NCBI GenBank assembly: GCA_907163345.1 | Contig: CAJQUN010000058.1 | Span: 1,178,001 to 1,242,000, forward strand | Reading direction: 5' to 3' | Length of the DNA: 64,000 bases | DNA from: Haberlea rhodopensis | Lineage: Eukaryota > Streptophyta > Magnoliopsida > Lamiales > Gesneriaceae | Shown here: in pieces, positions 11,091 to 22,850 of the stretch | Numbering within the stretch: the stretch's first letter is position 1 | Layout: each line of letters opens with the position of its first letter | Made by a program: the position numbers and the translations under genes | Notes under the pieces: model-generated | Told to the model about the DNA's origin: nothing | Databases searched by the model: none | Seen by the model: only the letters and a program-made list of their open reading frames with translations

Positions 11091-13095
11091 TGTAGGGTCT
11101 TCCTACCATAACATCATATTAATAGCGCATTATGAACTAAACATGTATTAGAGACATCTTAGAGTTCTGGTTGTTATGTGAGCTTAATGTAATTACAGGC
11201 CAAAATGGAACTTCAATAGTTAGTTAATTACATTCCCTAAAAAGAATGTTAAGGCTAACAAAAATCATGTATCTATCTTCTTATGCTCCTTTAGCTCACT
11301 ATCTCAACCCGACCCTTGGTCTCGATCCAAAAGTGTACCTACAGGAACAACTCATCGTGAGCATGTACATCGTTACTTATCATCATGAATTAATGGCGTA
11401 TAAATAATGCATGGAAATAATTGATAACATATACTTCCTGTCTAATAGTACTATCCTTCCTTGGTTGTCCCTGTGTCATAATTACGCATATAATCATTAG
11501 CTCAAGACATGAGTGAATAACATCATATTTCGTATATAAGCTCACAACAATCCATGTTAATTAGAAATGGGACTATCCGGGTGCTATTATGACAGCGGCA
11601 CAATTGGTCCCCTCGCTCGACATAACACATCTTATGATGCCCATCGCTACGCCTTGATAGCGGATGTATCTCTTATTCAGCGGATGATACCCATCGCTAC
11701 TCCTTGATAGCGGATGTACCCCATCGCTCAGCGGATGATACCCATCGCTACACCTTGATAGCGGATGTACCCCATCGCTCAGTTATGTGAGCGGCAAGAC
11801 CTTCCTCGCTTGCCCATAATAGTCACCGGACATTCAACCATTCTAAGTAGCATAGTCAAACATGCGTCATCATCTTATGCACATCATTATTTCAAACATC
11901 ATCATCTTATCATAATTGTCATCGTAACAACATGTCATCTTTGTTTACCACAACATTATCATCATAATTTATTCATCATAGTCATCATAATCATCATCAT
12001 AATTACTCATGCAATTAATGCAAGGTCATAGTTTAGGAACGTGTTACCGTATGATGCTCGTACGTTTCTTACGTACCTTAATTCCAAAAGGAGGAGAAAT
12101 TGTGGAACTTTATCTCCTTGAGGTCGTTGGTGCCTGGGATGGTTCTACACAACCATACAATTCAATATTAGAAGCTAAACAATAGCCCAATACCAAAAAT
12201 TCAACAAAAGACATCATTTTTCAACTTTTGAACAGTGGCGATCGATCGCTCAAAATGAGGCGATCGATCGCCCAATTTTCCTCTTAGCGGCGATCGATCG
12301 CTCAAAATGAGGCGATCGATCGCCTGATGTTCATTTAGCTACTGGACGTTGGCGATCGATCGCGCCATTTGAGGCGATCGATCGCCTATCCCCTTCTTCG
12401 CGTACTGCCCCTCGGCGATCGATCGCTGCTTTTCAGGCGATCGATCGCCTCGCGCAGACATGGGATTCCTTCATTTTTGAGCATTAAATCCTACACCAAC
12501 TTCAACCCACATATATACCAACAACTCATAAACATTAAAACACTCAAAACCTTCAACACACATCATAAAACCATTAAAAATCCAACATCCCACCAAAAAT
12601 CACACTAACCCAAACAAACCCATTTCAAACCCTTTTTAAAACCCTTCCAAAACTTAACAAACATATCAAGAACATCAATAAGTGCTATATAGACATCATA
12701 GGCACTAAATCTTACCAAGAAATGCAAGAATGAAGCTTTTACAAGAATTTCTTCCCACCTTTAGGGCTAATTTCGAAAATGAGGGAAAGGGGGGTTTGGG
12801 GAAAGTGATTTTGGGGATTGAGTGTAAAAGTGAGGTGAGGTAAAAGTGGTGGGTTATGTCTTACTTTTAACTTGTACCCCAATAACAACATGATGTATTT
12901 AAAATACATTAACATGATAAGTATTTACAAATTGCAATCAACTTCATTAAACCCACATCATCCTCATAATTAAAATTAACATCCTTAAATCATGTTACTT
13001 CTTCATTTCCCACACATGACTTAAACATCATAATAATTCATCATATAAACATAATTAATGTTCAAGTTACCATTAATTAATTTCGGGGCATCACA
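11091..13095 (-). repeat. 3' LTR of the chromovirus
   Basis: 2005 bp, on the plus strand from TGTAGGGTCTTCC to GGGGCATCACA. Near 11625-11775 it has about three tandem units of roughly 60 bp built on GATAGCGGATGTA and CCCATCGCTAC. Near 11870-12010 it has a CAT-rich simple-sequence stretch. At 12237-12450 lies the palindrome cluster described separately. Short open frames here are not genes. Confidence 0.95.
12237..12450. repeat. Cluster of eight GCGATCGATCGC palindromes in the 3' LTR
   Basis: Eight copies of the perfect palindrome GCGATCGATCGC, most extended to GGCGATCGATCGC. They are arranged as four pairs, each with a short A/T-rich spacer such as TCAAAATGA or TGCTTTTCA, with longer spacers between pairs. 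Neighbouring copies could also pair with each other as hairpins. The same cluster is in the other LTR. Confidence 0.98.
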
Positions 13096-13111
13096 ATACT
13101 CCCCTACTTAT
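13096..13111 (-). promoter_or_regulatory. Polypurine tract of the chromovirus
   Basis: On the minus strand AAGTAGGGGAGTAT lies immediately before the LTR start TGTGATGCCCCG. This is the expected site for plus-strand DNA priming. Confidence 0.85.
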
Positions 13112-13181
13112 AAGATTTCGTCCTCGAAATCGCATGCACTTACCCAAAAAGAAACTAAACATAAATCATACCAGAAAATAG

Positions 13182-16100
13182 TTACGGGTAGTGCTGCACC
13201 ATATGCCGTTCCGTCTCCCACGTAGCCTCCTCGACACCCCGGCGATCCCACTGAACTTTGACCATCGGTATAGTCTTACTTCGTAGCCTGCGATCCTCAC
13301 GATCTAGGATTCTAACCGGTCGTTCAACATAGGATACATCTGAACTTAACTGAACCTCCGAAGGCTGCAATACATGAGACGGATCGGGTTCATATTTTCT
13401 CAACATGGAAACGTGGAAAACATCATGAATACCGGATAAGGACGGCGGTAGAGCTAAACGGTAGGCCAAAGTACCGATGCGCTGCAATATCTCATACGGT
13501 CCCACATATCTCGGAGATAACTTTCCCCGCACACCAAAACGGACCACACCCCTGAAGGGTGAGATTTTCAAGAAAACCTTATCTCCGACTTGGAATTCTA
13601 GCGGTCGTCGCCGCTTATTGGCATAGGCCGCTTGCCTATCTTGGGCCGCTTTCATCTTTAAGCGTATCGTCTTTATCTTCTCTTCCATATCTCTAATCAT
13701 ATCCGGCCCTCCAACCGCCTTACTAGTCAAGTCCTCCCAATACAGCGGTGATCTACATCGACGTCCGTACAGAGCTTCAAAAGGGGCCATTTGAATGCTC
13801 GCCTGATAGCTGTTATTGTAGGAGAACTCTACCAGTGGTATAGATTCTTGCCACGGAGTGTCAAACTCCAAGACACATGCCCTCAGCATATCTTCGAGCG
13901 TCTGTATGGTACGCTCTGTCTGTCCGTCTGTCTGAGGGTGATAGGCTGTACTCAGTCTTACCTCTGTGCCCAACGCTGATTGGAGACCCTCCCAGAAATG
14001 TGAAGTGAACCTCGGGTCTCTGTCAGACACTATTGAAACTGGAATACCGTGCAACCTCACTACATCCCGCACATACAATTGGGCCATCTTTAGATATGTG
14101 AAAGTCATATTGTAAGGAATGAAATGAGCTACTTTCGTCAGCCTATCCACGATCACCCAGATCGCATCAAATCCAGAGGCCGACCTTGGCAAGTGAGTTA
14201 CGAAGTCCATAGATATATGTTCCCACTTCCATTTAGGTACTTCTAAGCTCTTCAACTCACCACCAGGCCTCTGTCTTTCTGCTTTTACTTGCTGGCAGGT
14301 CAGACACCTCTTGACAAAAGCAATTACTTCACGTTTCATGCGTCTCCACCAAAATTGACCACTTAGGTCCTTGTACATCTTTCTTCCTCCTGGGTGGATA
14401 CTGAACCGGCTACTGTGAGCCCGTTCTAAAATTCCCTTTCGTAATCCCGGCGCATTTGGGACTACCCATCGGTTGCCCAATCTTAAAGAATTATCTTCAG
14501 CCACTCTAAACTTTGTTGGCTGACCTCGAAGTACTATCGATAACCATCTCTGAACTTCATCATCCGACCTCTGGGCTTTTCTGATTGCCTCAAATACGTC
14601 CGGCTCAGCCAATAAGGTCGACACTCGCACCGGCGACGTGTCCACATCAAAATCATAGCCTAAATGGCAATAGGAAGCCATCATAGCTGATAAGCTCATA
14701 GTGTCCTCTGCGGTGCTCTTCACTTTTCGGCTTAAGGCATCTGCTATCATATTTGCTTTACCCGGATGGTACTCTATTTCACAATCATAATCTTTGAGTA
14801 AGTCCATCCATCTTCGTTGCCTCATATTCAGTTCTTCTTGGGTGAATAAGAATTTCAAGCTCTTGTGGTCTGTAAAGATAGTAAACGTCGTGCCATAAAG
14901 ATAATGACGCCAAATCTTCAAGGCGAAAATGATGGCCGCCAGTTCCAGGTCATGGTCTGGGTATCTGGTCTCATGAGGCTTCAGTTGCCTCGAAGCATAC
15001 GCCACCACATGCTTGTCTTGCATCAACACGCAACCCAAACCTTGCAATGATGCATCCGTGTACAAAGCAAACTTCTTATCCTCAGAAGGAATTACTAATA
15101 CTGGCGCTGTCGTCAAGCGACGTTTCAACTCTTGGAAGCTCTCCTCACAAGCTTCGGACCAATAGAACGGAACTCCCTTCTGAGTCAGCTGGGTCAACGG
15201 TTTAGCGATCTTAGAGAATCCCTCGACAAAACGTCGGTAATAGCCCGCTAAACCGAGGAAACTCCTTATCTCGGGCACCGAAGTGGGTGCAGCCCACTCC
15301 ATAACAGCTTCAATCTTACGGGGATCCACAGATATCCCACGGCTGGATATTACATGACCCAAGAACACCACACTGTCCAACCAAAACTCGCACTTGCTAA
15401 GCTTTGCATATAATTGATGATCCCTAAGGATCTGAAGTACTGTCCTCAAGTGCTCAACATGTTCTTCTTCAGTCCGAGAGTAGATGAGTATATCGTCAAT
15501 GAAAACTATGACGAATTGGTCCAAAAATGGCTGGAACACCTTGTTCATCAAACTCATGAAAACAGCCGGGGCATTTGTCACCCCAAAAGGCATGACTAGG
15601 AATTCATAGTGCCCATACCTAGTCCTGAAGGCTGTCTTCTGAACATCATCTCCCCTTACTCGAATCTGATGGTACCCCGACCTCAGATCGATCTTACTGT
15701 AGAGCCTCGTACCCTGCAACTGATCAAATAAATCATCGATCCTCGGAAGTGGATACTTATTCTTTACTGTGGCTTTGTTCAGTTGTCTGTAGTCGATGCA
15801 CAAACGCATCGAGCCATCTTTCTTCTTGACAAACAAAACTGGTGCACCCCAGGGCGATACGCTAGGTCGTATATAGCCCTTGTCAAGGAGTTCTTGCAAC
15901 TGAACCTTCAACTCCTTTAACTCTGTTGGTGCCATTCTGTACGGGGCACGAGAAATGGCTGACGTCCCCGGTACTAATTCGATTCCAAACTCGACATCTC
16001 TCGCCGGTGGGAATCCAGGAATCTCTTCAGGAAATACATCAGGAAATTCCGCCACTACGGGCACGTCTTCAACTTTTAGTTCCTCCTTCTTTCCCGAAAT

Positions 16101-17669
16101 ATCAATAGCATAAATGAGATATCCTGTATGGCCTCGTTCCAATAATTGTGTCATCTTGATCGCGGATATTAATGGAATTTTTGAACGAGAACCATCTCCA
16201 TAGAACGTCCACTGAACTCCTTCACCAGATCTGAATCGGACAGTCCTTTGCCTGCAGTTCACAACCGCTTGGTACCTATTCAGAACGTCAATACCCAATA
16301 TACAGTCGAAGTCTGACATTCCCAGAACGATCAAATCCGACCTTAACTTGTTATCCTCAAAATAAATGAGGCCATCATAGACAATCTGATCAGCAATCAA
16401 ACTTCTTCCAGCGGGTGTCGAGACTACAAGAGGCGTGGGCGACGGAGCAGTGCATAAGTGGTGTCTTTCCACAAAACTCGTCGACACAAAGGAGTGTGAC
16501 GCACCTGTGTCGATCAATATAAAGGCAGGGTGCGTAAATAAAAGACACGTACCCGCTATGACCTCCTCCGGAGCCGCTGTAGCCTGCTCCCTCGTCAATG
16601 CATACACTTGCCCTTGAGGTGGCCCCGTAGGCTGACTTCCAAACTGCCTCGGTACATATGGGGGCCTGTGAGGTACTGCTCTGTCCGTAGACCTCCCGGT
16701 AGAATTCTGCTGCCTTCCCCTGTTGGGACATTGTCGAGCAAAGTGGCCTCTCTCGCCACAAACATAACATCCGACACAATTCTTCGTCAAATGTGGCTGT
16801 CCACAAAGAGAGCATTGAACTTCTCCAATACTACCTCCTCGAGACTGTCCTCCTCTTGGTGGGGCGTCATTCCTGCGGTTTCCCTTCCATCGGTTATCGG
16901 GCCTCCTGCCACTGAATCTTGACGCCGAAGTGTTCCCCCCGGACTTGAACCGATCACCCCTTGGCCTTAAATTGTCGGGAGTAGATCTCTGAGGGGGTGC
17001 TGGAGGTGGTACAGCATCAGGGTATGCACCTACCCCCAGTTCGGCCAACTCAGCCCGTGTAAGTGCATCGTCAAAGCAGGTAGGGCCATAAGTAATCACC
17101 CTATCATAGAGTTCTGGCCTCAAGCCCTTCATAAAGTTCCTCATTTTTGCTTGAGTGTCGGCAGCGATATGAGGTACATATCTGAGTAGAGAACAGTAGT
17201 GAAGGGCATAATCTGACACCGGCATGGTACCTTGCTTCAACTTATTAAACTCATCCTCTTTAGCTTGACGGGCAGCTGCTGAAAAGTATCGGGCCAGGAA
17301 TCTAGTTCTGAACAGTTTCCAGTTTACTTCTTGACCCTGTGCCTCTTGTTCAATCACGGTGGTCCTCCACCACATCAGTGCTTTCTTGGCTAGCTGGAAT
17401 TCTGCTAGCCTTATCCAGGCTGTCTTTGCACACGGGGCTGCCACGAATATTTGTTCCATCCTTTCTAGCCATTCCTCGGCTCGTTCCCCTGTTTCAGTCC
17501 CTTCAAAAGTCGGGGGTCGATACGCTAGAAACTGAGTCAAACTCAACTCTCCCGGCAATAACTGTTGCTCGGACGGCTCTTCGCCTAAGGCTGGCGGGGG
17601 TAGGGGGTTCGTGCGCCCCGCACTGGCGTTCACACTTACAGCATCACCAATGTCGATATTTGCTGCCAT
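13182..17669 (-). CDS. Gag-pol polyprotein with chromodomain (chromovirus)
   Basis: An uninterrupted 1495-residue frame. Gag capsid region about 45-220; zinc knuckle [14 protein letters not shown] at 301-314, preceded by a CSLC pair at 287-290. Protease active site DTG at 387-389. Reverse transcriptase about 585-760 with FIDD at 723-726. RNase H about 865-985 with YTDAS (870-874) and TDHKSL (933-938). Integrase: zinc-binding histidines near 1085-1092 with CLTC 1122-1125, and catalytic D1155, D1216 and E1252, giving the exact D-35-E spacing. A C-terminal chromodomain at about 1446-1495 marks it as a chromovirus; this domain is thought to steer integration to heterochromatin. No stop or frameshift is seen. 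Gag and pol sit in one frame, as usual in this clade. The start is the first ATG of the frame, about 200 bp inside the primer site. Confidence 0.97.
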   Translation of the reverse strand: MAANIDIGDAVSVNASAGRTNPLPPPALGEEPSEQQLLPGELSLTQFLAYRPPTFEGTETGERAEEWLERMEQIFVAAPCAKTAWIRLAEFQLAKKALMWWRTTVIEQEAQGQEVNWKLFRTRFLARYFSAAARQAKEDEFNKLKQGTMPVSDYALHYCSLLRYVPHIAADTQAKMRNFMKGLRPELYDRVITYGPTCFDDALTRAELAELGVGAYPDAVPPPAPPQRSTPDNLRPRGDRFKSGGNTSASRFSGRRPDNRWKGNRRNDAPPRGGQSRGGSIGEVQCSLCGQPHLTKNCVGCYVCGERGHFARQCPNRGRQQNSTGRSTDRAVPHRPPYVPRQFGSQPTGPPQGQVYALTREQATAAPEEVIAGTCLLFTHPAFILIDTGASHSFVSTSFVERHHLCTAPSPTPLVVSTPAGRSLIADQIVYDGLIYFEDNKLRSDLIVLGMSDFDCILGIDVLNRYQAVVNCRQRTVRFRSGEGVQWTFYGDGSRSKIPLISAIKMTQLLERGHTGYLIYAIDISGKKEELKVEDVPVVAEFPDVFPEEIPGFPPARDVEFGIELVPGTSAISRAPYRMAPTELKELKVQLQELLDKGYIRPSVSPWGAPVLFVKKKDGSMRLCIDYRQLNKATVKNKYPLPRIDDLFDQLQGTRLYSKIDLRSGYHQIRVRGDDVQKTAFRTRYGHYEFLVMPFGVTNAPAVFMSLMNKVFQPFLDQFVIVFIDDILIYSRTEEEHVEHLRTVLQILRDHQLYAKLSKCEFWLDSVVFLGHVISSRGISVDPRKIEAVMEWAAPTSVPEIRSFLGLAGYYRRFVEGFSKIAKPLTQLTQKGVPFYWSEACEESFQELKRRLTTAPVLVIPSEDKKFALYTDASLQGLGCVLMQDKHVVAYASRQLKPHETRYPDHDLELAAIIFALKIWRHYLYGTTFTIFTDHKSLKFLFTQEELNMRQRRWMDLLKDYDCEIEYHPGKANMIADALSRKVKSTAEDTMSLSAMMASYCHLGYDFDVDTSPVRVSTLLAEPDVFEAIRKAQRSDDEVQRWLSIVLRGQPTKFRVAEDNSLRLGNRWVVPNAPGLRKGILERAHSSRFSIHPGGRKMYKDLSGQFWWRRMKREVIAFVKRCLTCQQVKAERQRPGGELKSLEVPKWKWEHISMDFVTHLPRSASGFDAIWVIVDRLTKVAHFIPYNMTFTYLKMAQLYVRDVVRLHGIPVSIVSDRDPRFTSHFWEGLQSALGTEVRLSTAYHPQTDGQTERTIQTLEDMLRACVLEFDTPWQESIPLVEFSYNNSYQASIQMAPFEALYGRRCRSPLYWEDLTSKAVGGPDMIRDMEEKIKTIRLKMKAAQDRQAAYANKRRRPLEFQVGDKVFLKISPFRGVVRFGVRGKLSPRYVGPYEILQRIGTLAYRLALPPSLSGIHDVFHVSMLRKYEPDPSHVLQPSEVQLSSDVSYVERPVRILDREDRRLRSKTIPMVKVQWDRRGVEEATWETERHMVQHYP

Positions 17670-17857
17670 ACTTCAACACAGGGGTTAACAACAAGATCCA
17701 AAAGCAGTTCATATATACATCGTTAGAAAACCATAACGTGTTATCATAACAGTCAACAGTCATATACTTCATGTGTAACATAGCATGTCAAAAGTAAGCG
17801 CCTAGCCAACCTACTGCTAAGGCTACCCTTCACTCATCCCCGGGTTATCTAACCACT

Positions 17858-17869
17858 GCTCTGATACCA
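17858..17869 (-). promoter_or_regulatory. Primer binding site (initiator methionine tRNA)
   Basis: The minus strand reads TGGTATCAGAGC, complementary to the 3' end of plant initiator methionine tRNA. It lies four bases inside the 5' LTR end. Confidence 0.95.
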
Positions 17870-19019
17870 CTAATGTAGGGTCTTCCTACCATAACATCAT
17901 ATTAATAGCGCATTATGAACTAAACATGTATTAGAGACATCTTAGAGTTCTGGTTGTTATGTGAGCTTAATGTAATTACAGGCCAAAATGGAACTTCAAT
18001 AGTTAGTTAATTACATTCCCCAAAAAGAATGTTAAGGCTAACAAAAATCCTGTATCTATCTTCTTATGCTCCTTTAGCTCACTATCTCAACCCGACCCTT
18101 GGTCTCGATCCAAAAGTGTACCTACAGGAACAACTCATCGTGAGCATGTACATCGTTACTTATCATCATGAATTAATGGCGTATAAATAATGCATGGAAA
18201 TAATTGATAACATATACTTCCTGTCTAATAGTACTATCCTTCCTTGGTTGTCCCTGTGTCATAATTACGCATATAATCATTAGCTCAAGACATGAGTGAA
18301 TAACATCATATTTCGTATATAAGCTCACAACAATCCATGTTAATTAGAAATGGGACTATCCGGGTGCTATTATGACAGCGGCACAATTGGTCCCCTCGCT
18401 CGACATAACACATCTTATGATACCCATCGCTACGCCTTGATAGCGGATGTATCTCTTATTCAGCGGATGATACACATCGCTACTCCTTGATAGCGGATGT
18501 ACCCCATCGCTCAGCGGATGATACCCATCGCTACACCTTGATAGCGGATGTACCACATCGCTCAGTTATGTGAGCGGCAAGACCTTCCTCGCTTGCCCAT
18601 AATAGTCACCGGACATTCAACCATTCTAAGTAGCATAGTCAAACATGCGTCATCATCTTATGCACATCATTATTTCAAACATCATCATCTTATCATAATT
18701 GTCATCGTAACAACATGTCATCTTTGTTTACCACAACATTATCATCATAATTTATTCATCATAGTCATCATAATCATCATCATAATTACTCATGCAATTA
18801 ATGCAAGGTCATAGTTTAGGAACGTGTTACCGTATGATGCTCGTACGTTTCTTACGTACCTTAATTCCAAAAGGAGGAGAAATTGTGGAACTTTATCTCC
18901 TTGAGGTCGTTGGTGCCTGGGATGGTTCTACACAACCATACAATTCAATATTAGAAGCTAAACAATAGCCCAATACCAAAAATTCAACAAAAGACATCAT
19001 TTTTCAACTTTTGAACAGT

Positions 19020-19232
19020 GGCGATCGATCGCTCAAAATGAGGCGATCGATCGCCCAATTTTCCTCTTAGCGGCGATCGATCGCTCAAAATGAGGCGATC
19101 GATCGCCTGATGTTCATTTAGCTACTGGACGTTGGCGATCGATCGCGCCATTTGAGGCGATCGATCGCCTATCCCCTTCTTCGCGTACTGCCCCTCGGCG
19201 ATCGATCGCTGCTTTTCAGGCGATCGATCGCC
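19020..19232. repeat. Cluster of eight GCGATCGATCGC palindromes in the 5' LTR
   Basis: The same eight-copy array as at 12237-12450, with all palindromes perfect in this LTR too. Confidence 0.98.
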
Positions 19233-19385
19233 TCGCGCAGACATGGGATTCCTTCATTTTTGAGCATTAAATCCTACATCAACTTCAACCCACATATATA
19301 CCAACAACTCATAAACATTAAAACACTCAAAACCTTCAACACACATCATAAAACCATTAAAAATCCAACATCCCACCAAAAATCA

Positions 19386-20556
19386 TGTTAGGATCGGTCC
19401 GGAGTGTTTAGAGGGGGGGGGGGGTGAATGAACACTCCTTATAAAATTTATCCCTTGTGATTTCTTTGTGATTAGTGAAGGAAATCTGTTACTTAATCAA
19501 CTCTTTGAACAGAACAGACCACTAATAAGTAAGTGCGGAAACGGTCTGCTCTTGTATAAGTAAGAACAGCTCGATGGCTAAGTGCAGAATGATAAGACAC
19601 AGGATATGTTTCTGGAAGTTCGAAGGTGATGTAATCCTTCTACGTCTCCCCTTCTTCCAATTAAGGAAGGTTTATACTAGAAGACTTTGATTTATACAAT
19701 CCTGTTGTACAAACCCGATTCAGGCTGGATTTACCTCACTACCAGTCTGAAACTCCTAGTCACTCAACCTGCTCAGACACACTCTGTCTGACAGTTACAA
19801 TATGTTGCTCACTTCTATTTTTCAATACACAATGCGCACAGTGATCCTACAATGATCAAATGTTACAAAGTAATTGTGCTTAAATGAATAACTTCAGCTC
19901 GAAAGCTTCTGTACTTTGTAAGCGTGTGCTGTTTAGCTTTCTTGTATCTTTTTCAATTGATCAGCGTGAGTTGTAGAGTCTGGGGAGCCTTTTGCATCTG
20001 TTTGTTGCATCCTTTTATAGTTGAAGGTGGCAACGGCATTGTTTCCCTTAATGTGCAGCTATGACTCTTTTTAGACTCTGAGAAAGCTACAGTCTTCTTC
20101 TTCAGGATACTTGCCGTTCTGGTATATGCTTTCGGCGACCGTCAGGTAAGCTCTTCTTTGTCTTCTTATCTATTATGGCAATCTTCAGTCTTTGGTCCTT
20201 TGTAGCATTAATTGCAGCATTAAATGCTGCAATAAATATCCGTTGATGATTCGGACTGAGAAGCCATCCTTTATGTATCCTTGACTGCTCTGATCTGATA
20301 AAGGTTGAGATCGATCTGAAGCATCGATCTTGTCATTCTGGAATCCATCGATCCGGTCTGATATGTACTATTCTTTATCAGTTTGCTCTGATATGTCCGA
20401 TCGATCTGGTATGCCTAATTTCCATCGATCCGGTCTGAAATGCTTTGCCATCTTGCTCTGTTGAGTCCGATTGATCTGGTCAATCTGATTTCTATCGATC
20501 CGGTCTGAACTGTTTTGTCATCTTTAAAATCTCATCGATAAGGTCCGGAACTAACA
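19386..20556. mobile_element. Solo LTR nested in the chromovirus 5' LTR
   Basis: Begins TGTTAGGATCGG and ends GGAACTAACA, so the ends TGTTAG/CTAACA are inverted repeats. Flanked by exact AATCA copies (19381-19385 and 20557-20561). The intact LTR at 12596 has a single AATCA at the same point, which proves the insertion. No internal coding region is present. A run of more than ten G lies near 19418. Towards the right end (20260-20530) a motif like ATCGATCCGGTCTGA recurs four times, with related GATCGATCTGGT copies. The start resembles LTRs common in plant copia elements, but the superfamily is not certain. Confidence 0.85.
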
Positions 20557-21059
20557 AATCACACTAACCCAAACAAACCCATTTCAAACCCTTTTTAAAA
20601 CCCTTCCAAAACTTAACAAACATATCAAGAACATCAATAAGTGCTATATAGACATCATAGGCACTAAATCTTACCAAGAAATGCAAGAATGAAGCTTTTA
20701 CAAGAATTTCTTCCCACCTTTAGGGCTAATTTCGAAAATGAGGGAAAGGGGGGTTTGGGGAAAGTGATTTTGGGGATTGAGTGTAAAAGTGAGGTGAGGT
20801 AAAAGTGGTGGGTTATGTCTTACTTTTAACTTGTACCCCAATAACAACATGATGTATTTAAAATACATTAACATGATAAGTATTTACAAATTGCAATCAA
20901 CTTCATTAAACCCACATCATCCTCATAATTAAAATTAACATCCTTAAATCATGTTACTTCTTCATTTCCCACACATGACTTAAACATCATAATAATTCAT
21001 CATATAAACATAATTAATGTTCAAGTTACCATTAATTAATTTCGGGGCATCACAAGAGT

Positions 21060-22850
21060 ACTCTTTCTCCATTCATTTGGAATTTTGTTACTCCTCCAAA
21101 TCTTGTTAAATAGATCGGTTAAGCCACTTTATCCCCGTCGGTCCTAAACATCTCCATACTTCAATAGGGATTCCATCAGGACCAACTGCTCTTCGTGCTT
21201 TCATTTTGTTCAAAACTTCTTTAACCTCAGATTCTCTAATTCTGCGAGTAAACTCACGGTTTATATCAAGTTGATGGATGTTAATATCACCTAAATCTTG
21301 GGTAAAGCCACCGTTGAACAAGCTGTTAAAATAATTCTTCCATCTTGTTTTGATGTCTTCATCTCGAACCAAGACTTTATGGTTCTCATCTTTTATGCAT
21401 TTCATTGCACACCAGTCTCTTGTCTTCCTCTCCCTCGCTCGGGCAATCCTGTAGATATCTTTTTCTGCCTCCTTGGTATCCAATTTATCGTACACTTCTT
21501 TGTAGACTTTAGCTTTAGCATCTCGAACCGATGTATGCGCTTCTTTTTGGCAAGCTTATATCTTTCGAAGGTGGCCCCATTGTTCTTCTTCAGCTTTCGG
21601 TAAGCGTCCCTCTTGATTTGGATAGCCTTCTTTACGTCTTCATTCCACCATGATACGTCCTTACCTGGTGGAGTATATCCTCTTGACTCACCAAGGAACT
21701 CTTTAGCTACCATCTTAATGCCACAAACCATTTTGTTCCAGGTGGTATCAGGATCATCTATTGTCGTCCAGTTAACTTCCTCGACTACCTTCTCTACAAA
21801 AGCTCCAACTTTACCTTCTTTTAACCGCCACCACTTAATTCTAGGTTCTAACTTATGCTTAATTCTAGTAGCCCTATTCTTAATCCTAACATCTAAAACT
21901 AAAAGTCGGTGTTGGGTAACTACACTCTCTCCTGGAATTCTTACAATCCAAGCATTTAACTCTATCTATCCTTCTAGCCAAAAAGAAATATATTTGGGTT
22001 GCACTAGACACATTTCTAAAAGTAACTAGATGAGAGGACATCTTCTTGAACCAGGTATTCGCTATGACTAAGTCATATGACATGGCAAAATCCAAAAGTG
22101 AATTACCTGCGGCGTTCCTGTCCACAAAGCCATAGCCTCCATGAACACTCTCATAACCATCCCGATCAGAACCTATGTGCCCAAATCTCCCCCGATGAAG
22201 ATTTTCTCATTATGGGGCATTCCTTGCACTACGTCGTCTAGATCCTCCCAAAATTTCCGTTTAATAGCCTCCTCTAGACCAATTTGGGGTGCATAGGCAC
22301 TAATGATAATAAAAATATCATGGCTTAAAACTAGCTTAACTAATATTATCATATCTCCATTCCTCCTAACTTCCACTACATACTCAAGTAGTTTCATTTC
22401 TACGATTACATCTACCCCATTACGATTCTTCTCCTTACCTATGTACCAAAGTTAATAGCCCCAAGGAGATATAGTTCTAGCTTTCTCACCTACCCATTTA
22501 GTCTCCTGCAGACACATAATACTAATTTTTCTTCTACTCATCGTCTCTACTAACTCTGCTAATCTACTGGTAAGGCAACCTATATTCCAAGAGGTTAAAC
22601 GAATCATATGGTCTTGGTTTCGAGCTAACTTCTTTACCCCCACTCGCTCGAGCTGAGGGAACCCTTGCTCATTTGACACCACACACAGGCGTCGATGTGG
22701 TGCGTCGCTTATGGGCGACGACCTAGCAGCCCTTGCCCACTTATCACTATACACGGGATCCGATGCAGCGCGTCGCTGTGTAGGGAACGCCCCAACATAA
22801 TCTATCTTATGCTTAATGTCTTTAGCCCCCGCAACGCAAATTTTAAATTT
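21060..22850 (-). pseudogene. RTE-type LINE, 5' part: endonuclease and start of reverse transcriptase
   Basis: Reading leftwards from 22754: an apurinic-type endonuclease with RLTSWNIGCLTSRLAEL, IMCLQETKW, IISAYAPQIGLEEA, EKIFIGGDL and NSLLDFAMSYDLVIANTWF. Next comes the linker with SWWNEDVKKAIQIKRDAYRKL, then the start of the reverse transcriptase with RRAVGPDGIPIEVWRCLG. The segments lie in several frames with stops (for example after 22452 and near 21495), so the gene is broken. At 21059 the chromovirus splits it from the 9728-11090 part. The 5' end near 22850 is an estimate; I could not find the target duplication. Confidence 0.9.

Larger units (their letters stand above)
11091..21054 (-). 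mobile_element. Full-length chromovirus (Ty3/gypsy, Tekay/Del-like)
   Basis: A complete LTR retrotransposon on the minus strand: 3' LTR 11091-13095, polypurine tract, one open gag-pol frame with a C-terminal chromodomain, initiator-Met primer site, and 5' LTR 17874-21054. The two LTRs are both 2005 bp once the 1171-bp solo LTR and its 5-bp duplication are subtracted (3181 = 2005 + 1176). They differ only at scattered bases, for example near 11268 versus 18051, so the insertion is young. It interrupts the RTE LINE within the reverse transcriptase. Intact genes and intact signals make it a candidate autonomous element. Confidence 0.95.
17874..21054 (-). repeat. 5' LTR of the chromovirus, interrupted by a solo LTR
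   Basis: On the plus strand it runs from TGTAGGG to ATCACA. It is 3181 bp because a 1171-bp solo LTR (19386-20556) lies inside. It is followed by the AGAGT duplication at 21055-21059. Otherwise it is near-identical to 11091-13095. Confidence 0.95.

Noticed and set aside
11765..12031. 88-codon frame in the chromovirus LTR (also at 18548)
   Set aside because: It reads His/Ile-rich simple CAT repeats and lies in both LTRs. No coding signature.
12237..12450. HIP1-like cyanobacterial repeats (GCGATCGC)
   Set aside because: The word is GCGATCGATCGC, confined to two plant LTRs with exact LTR boundaries. There is no sign of bacterial DNA.
16390..17749. Open frames opposite to or overlapping the chromovirus polyprotein
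   Set aside because: They are shadows of a strongly coding frame and show no recognisable domain.
17858..17869. tRNA gene
   Set aside because: Only the primer-site complement to a tRNA 3' end is present; no cloverleaf or pol III boxes.
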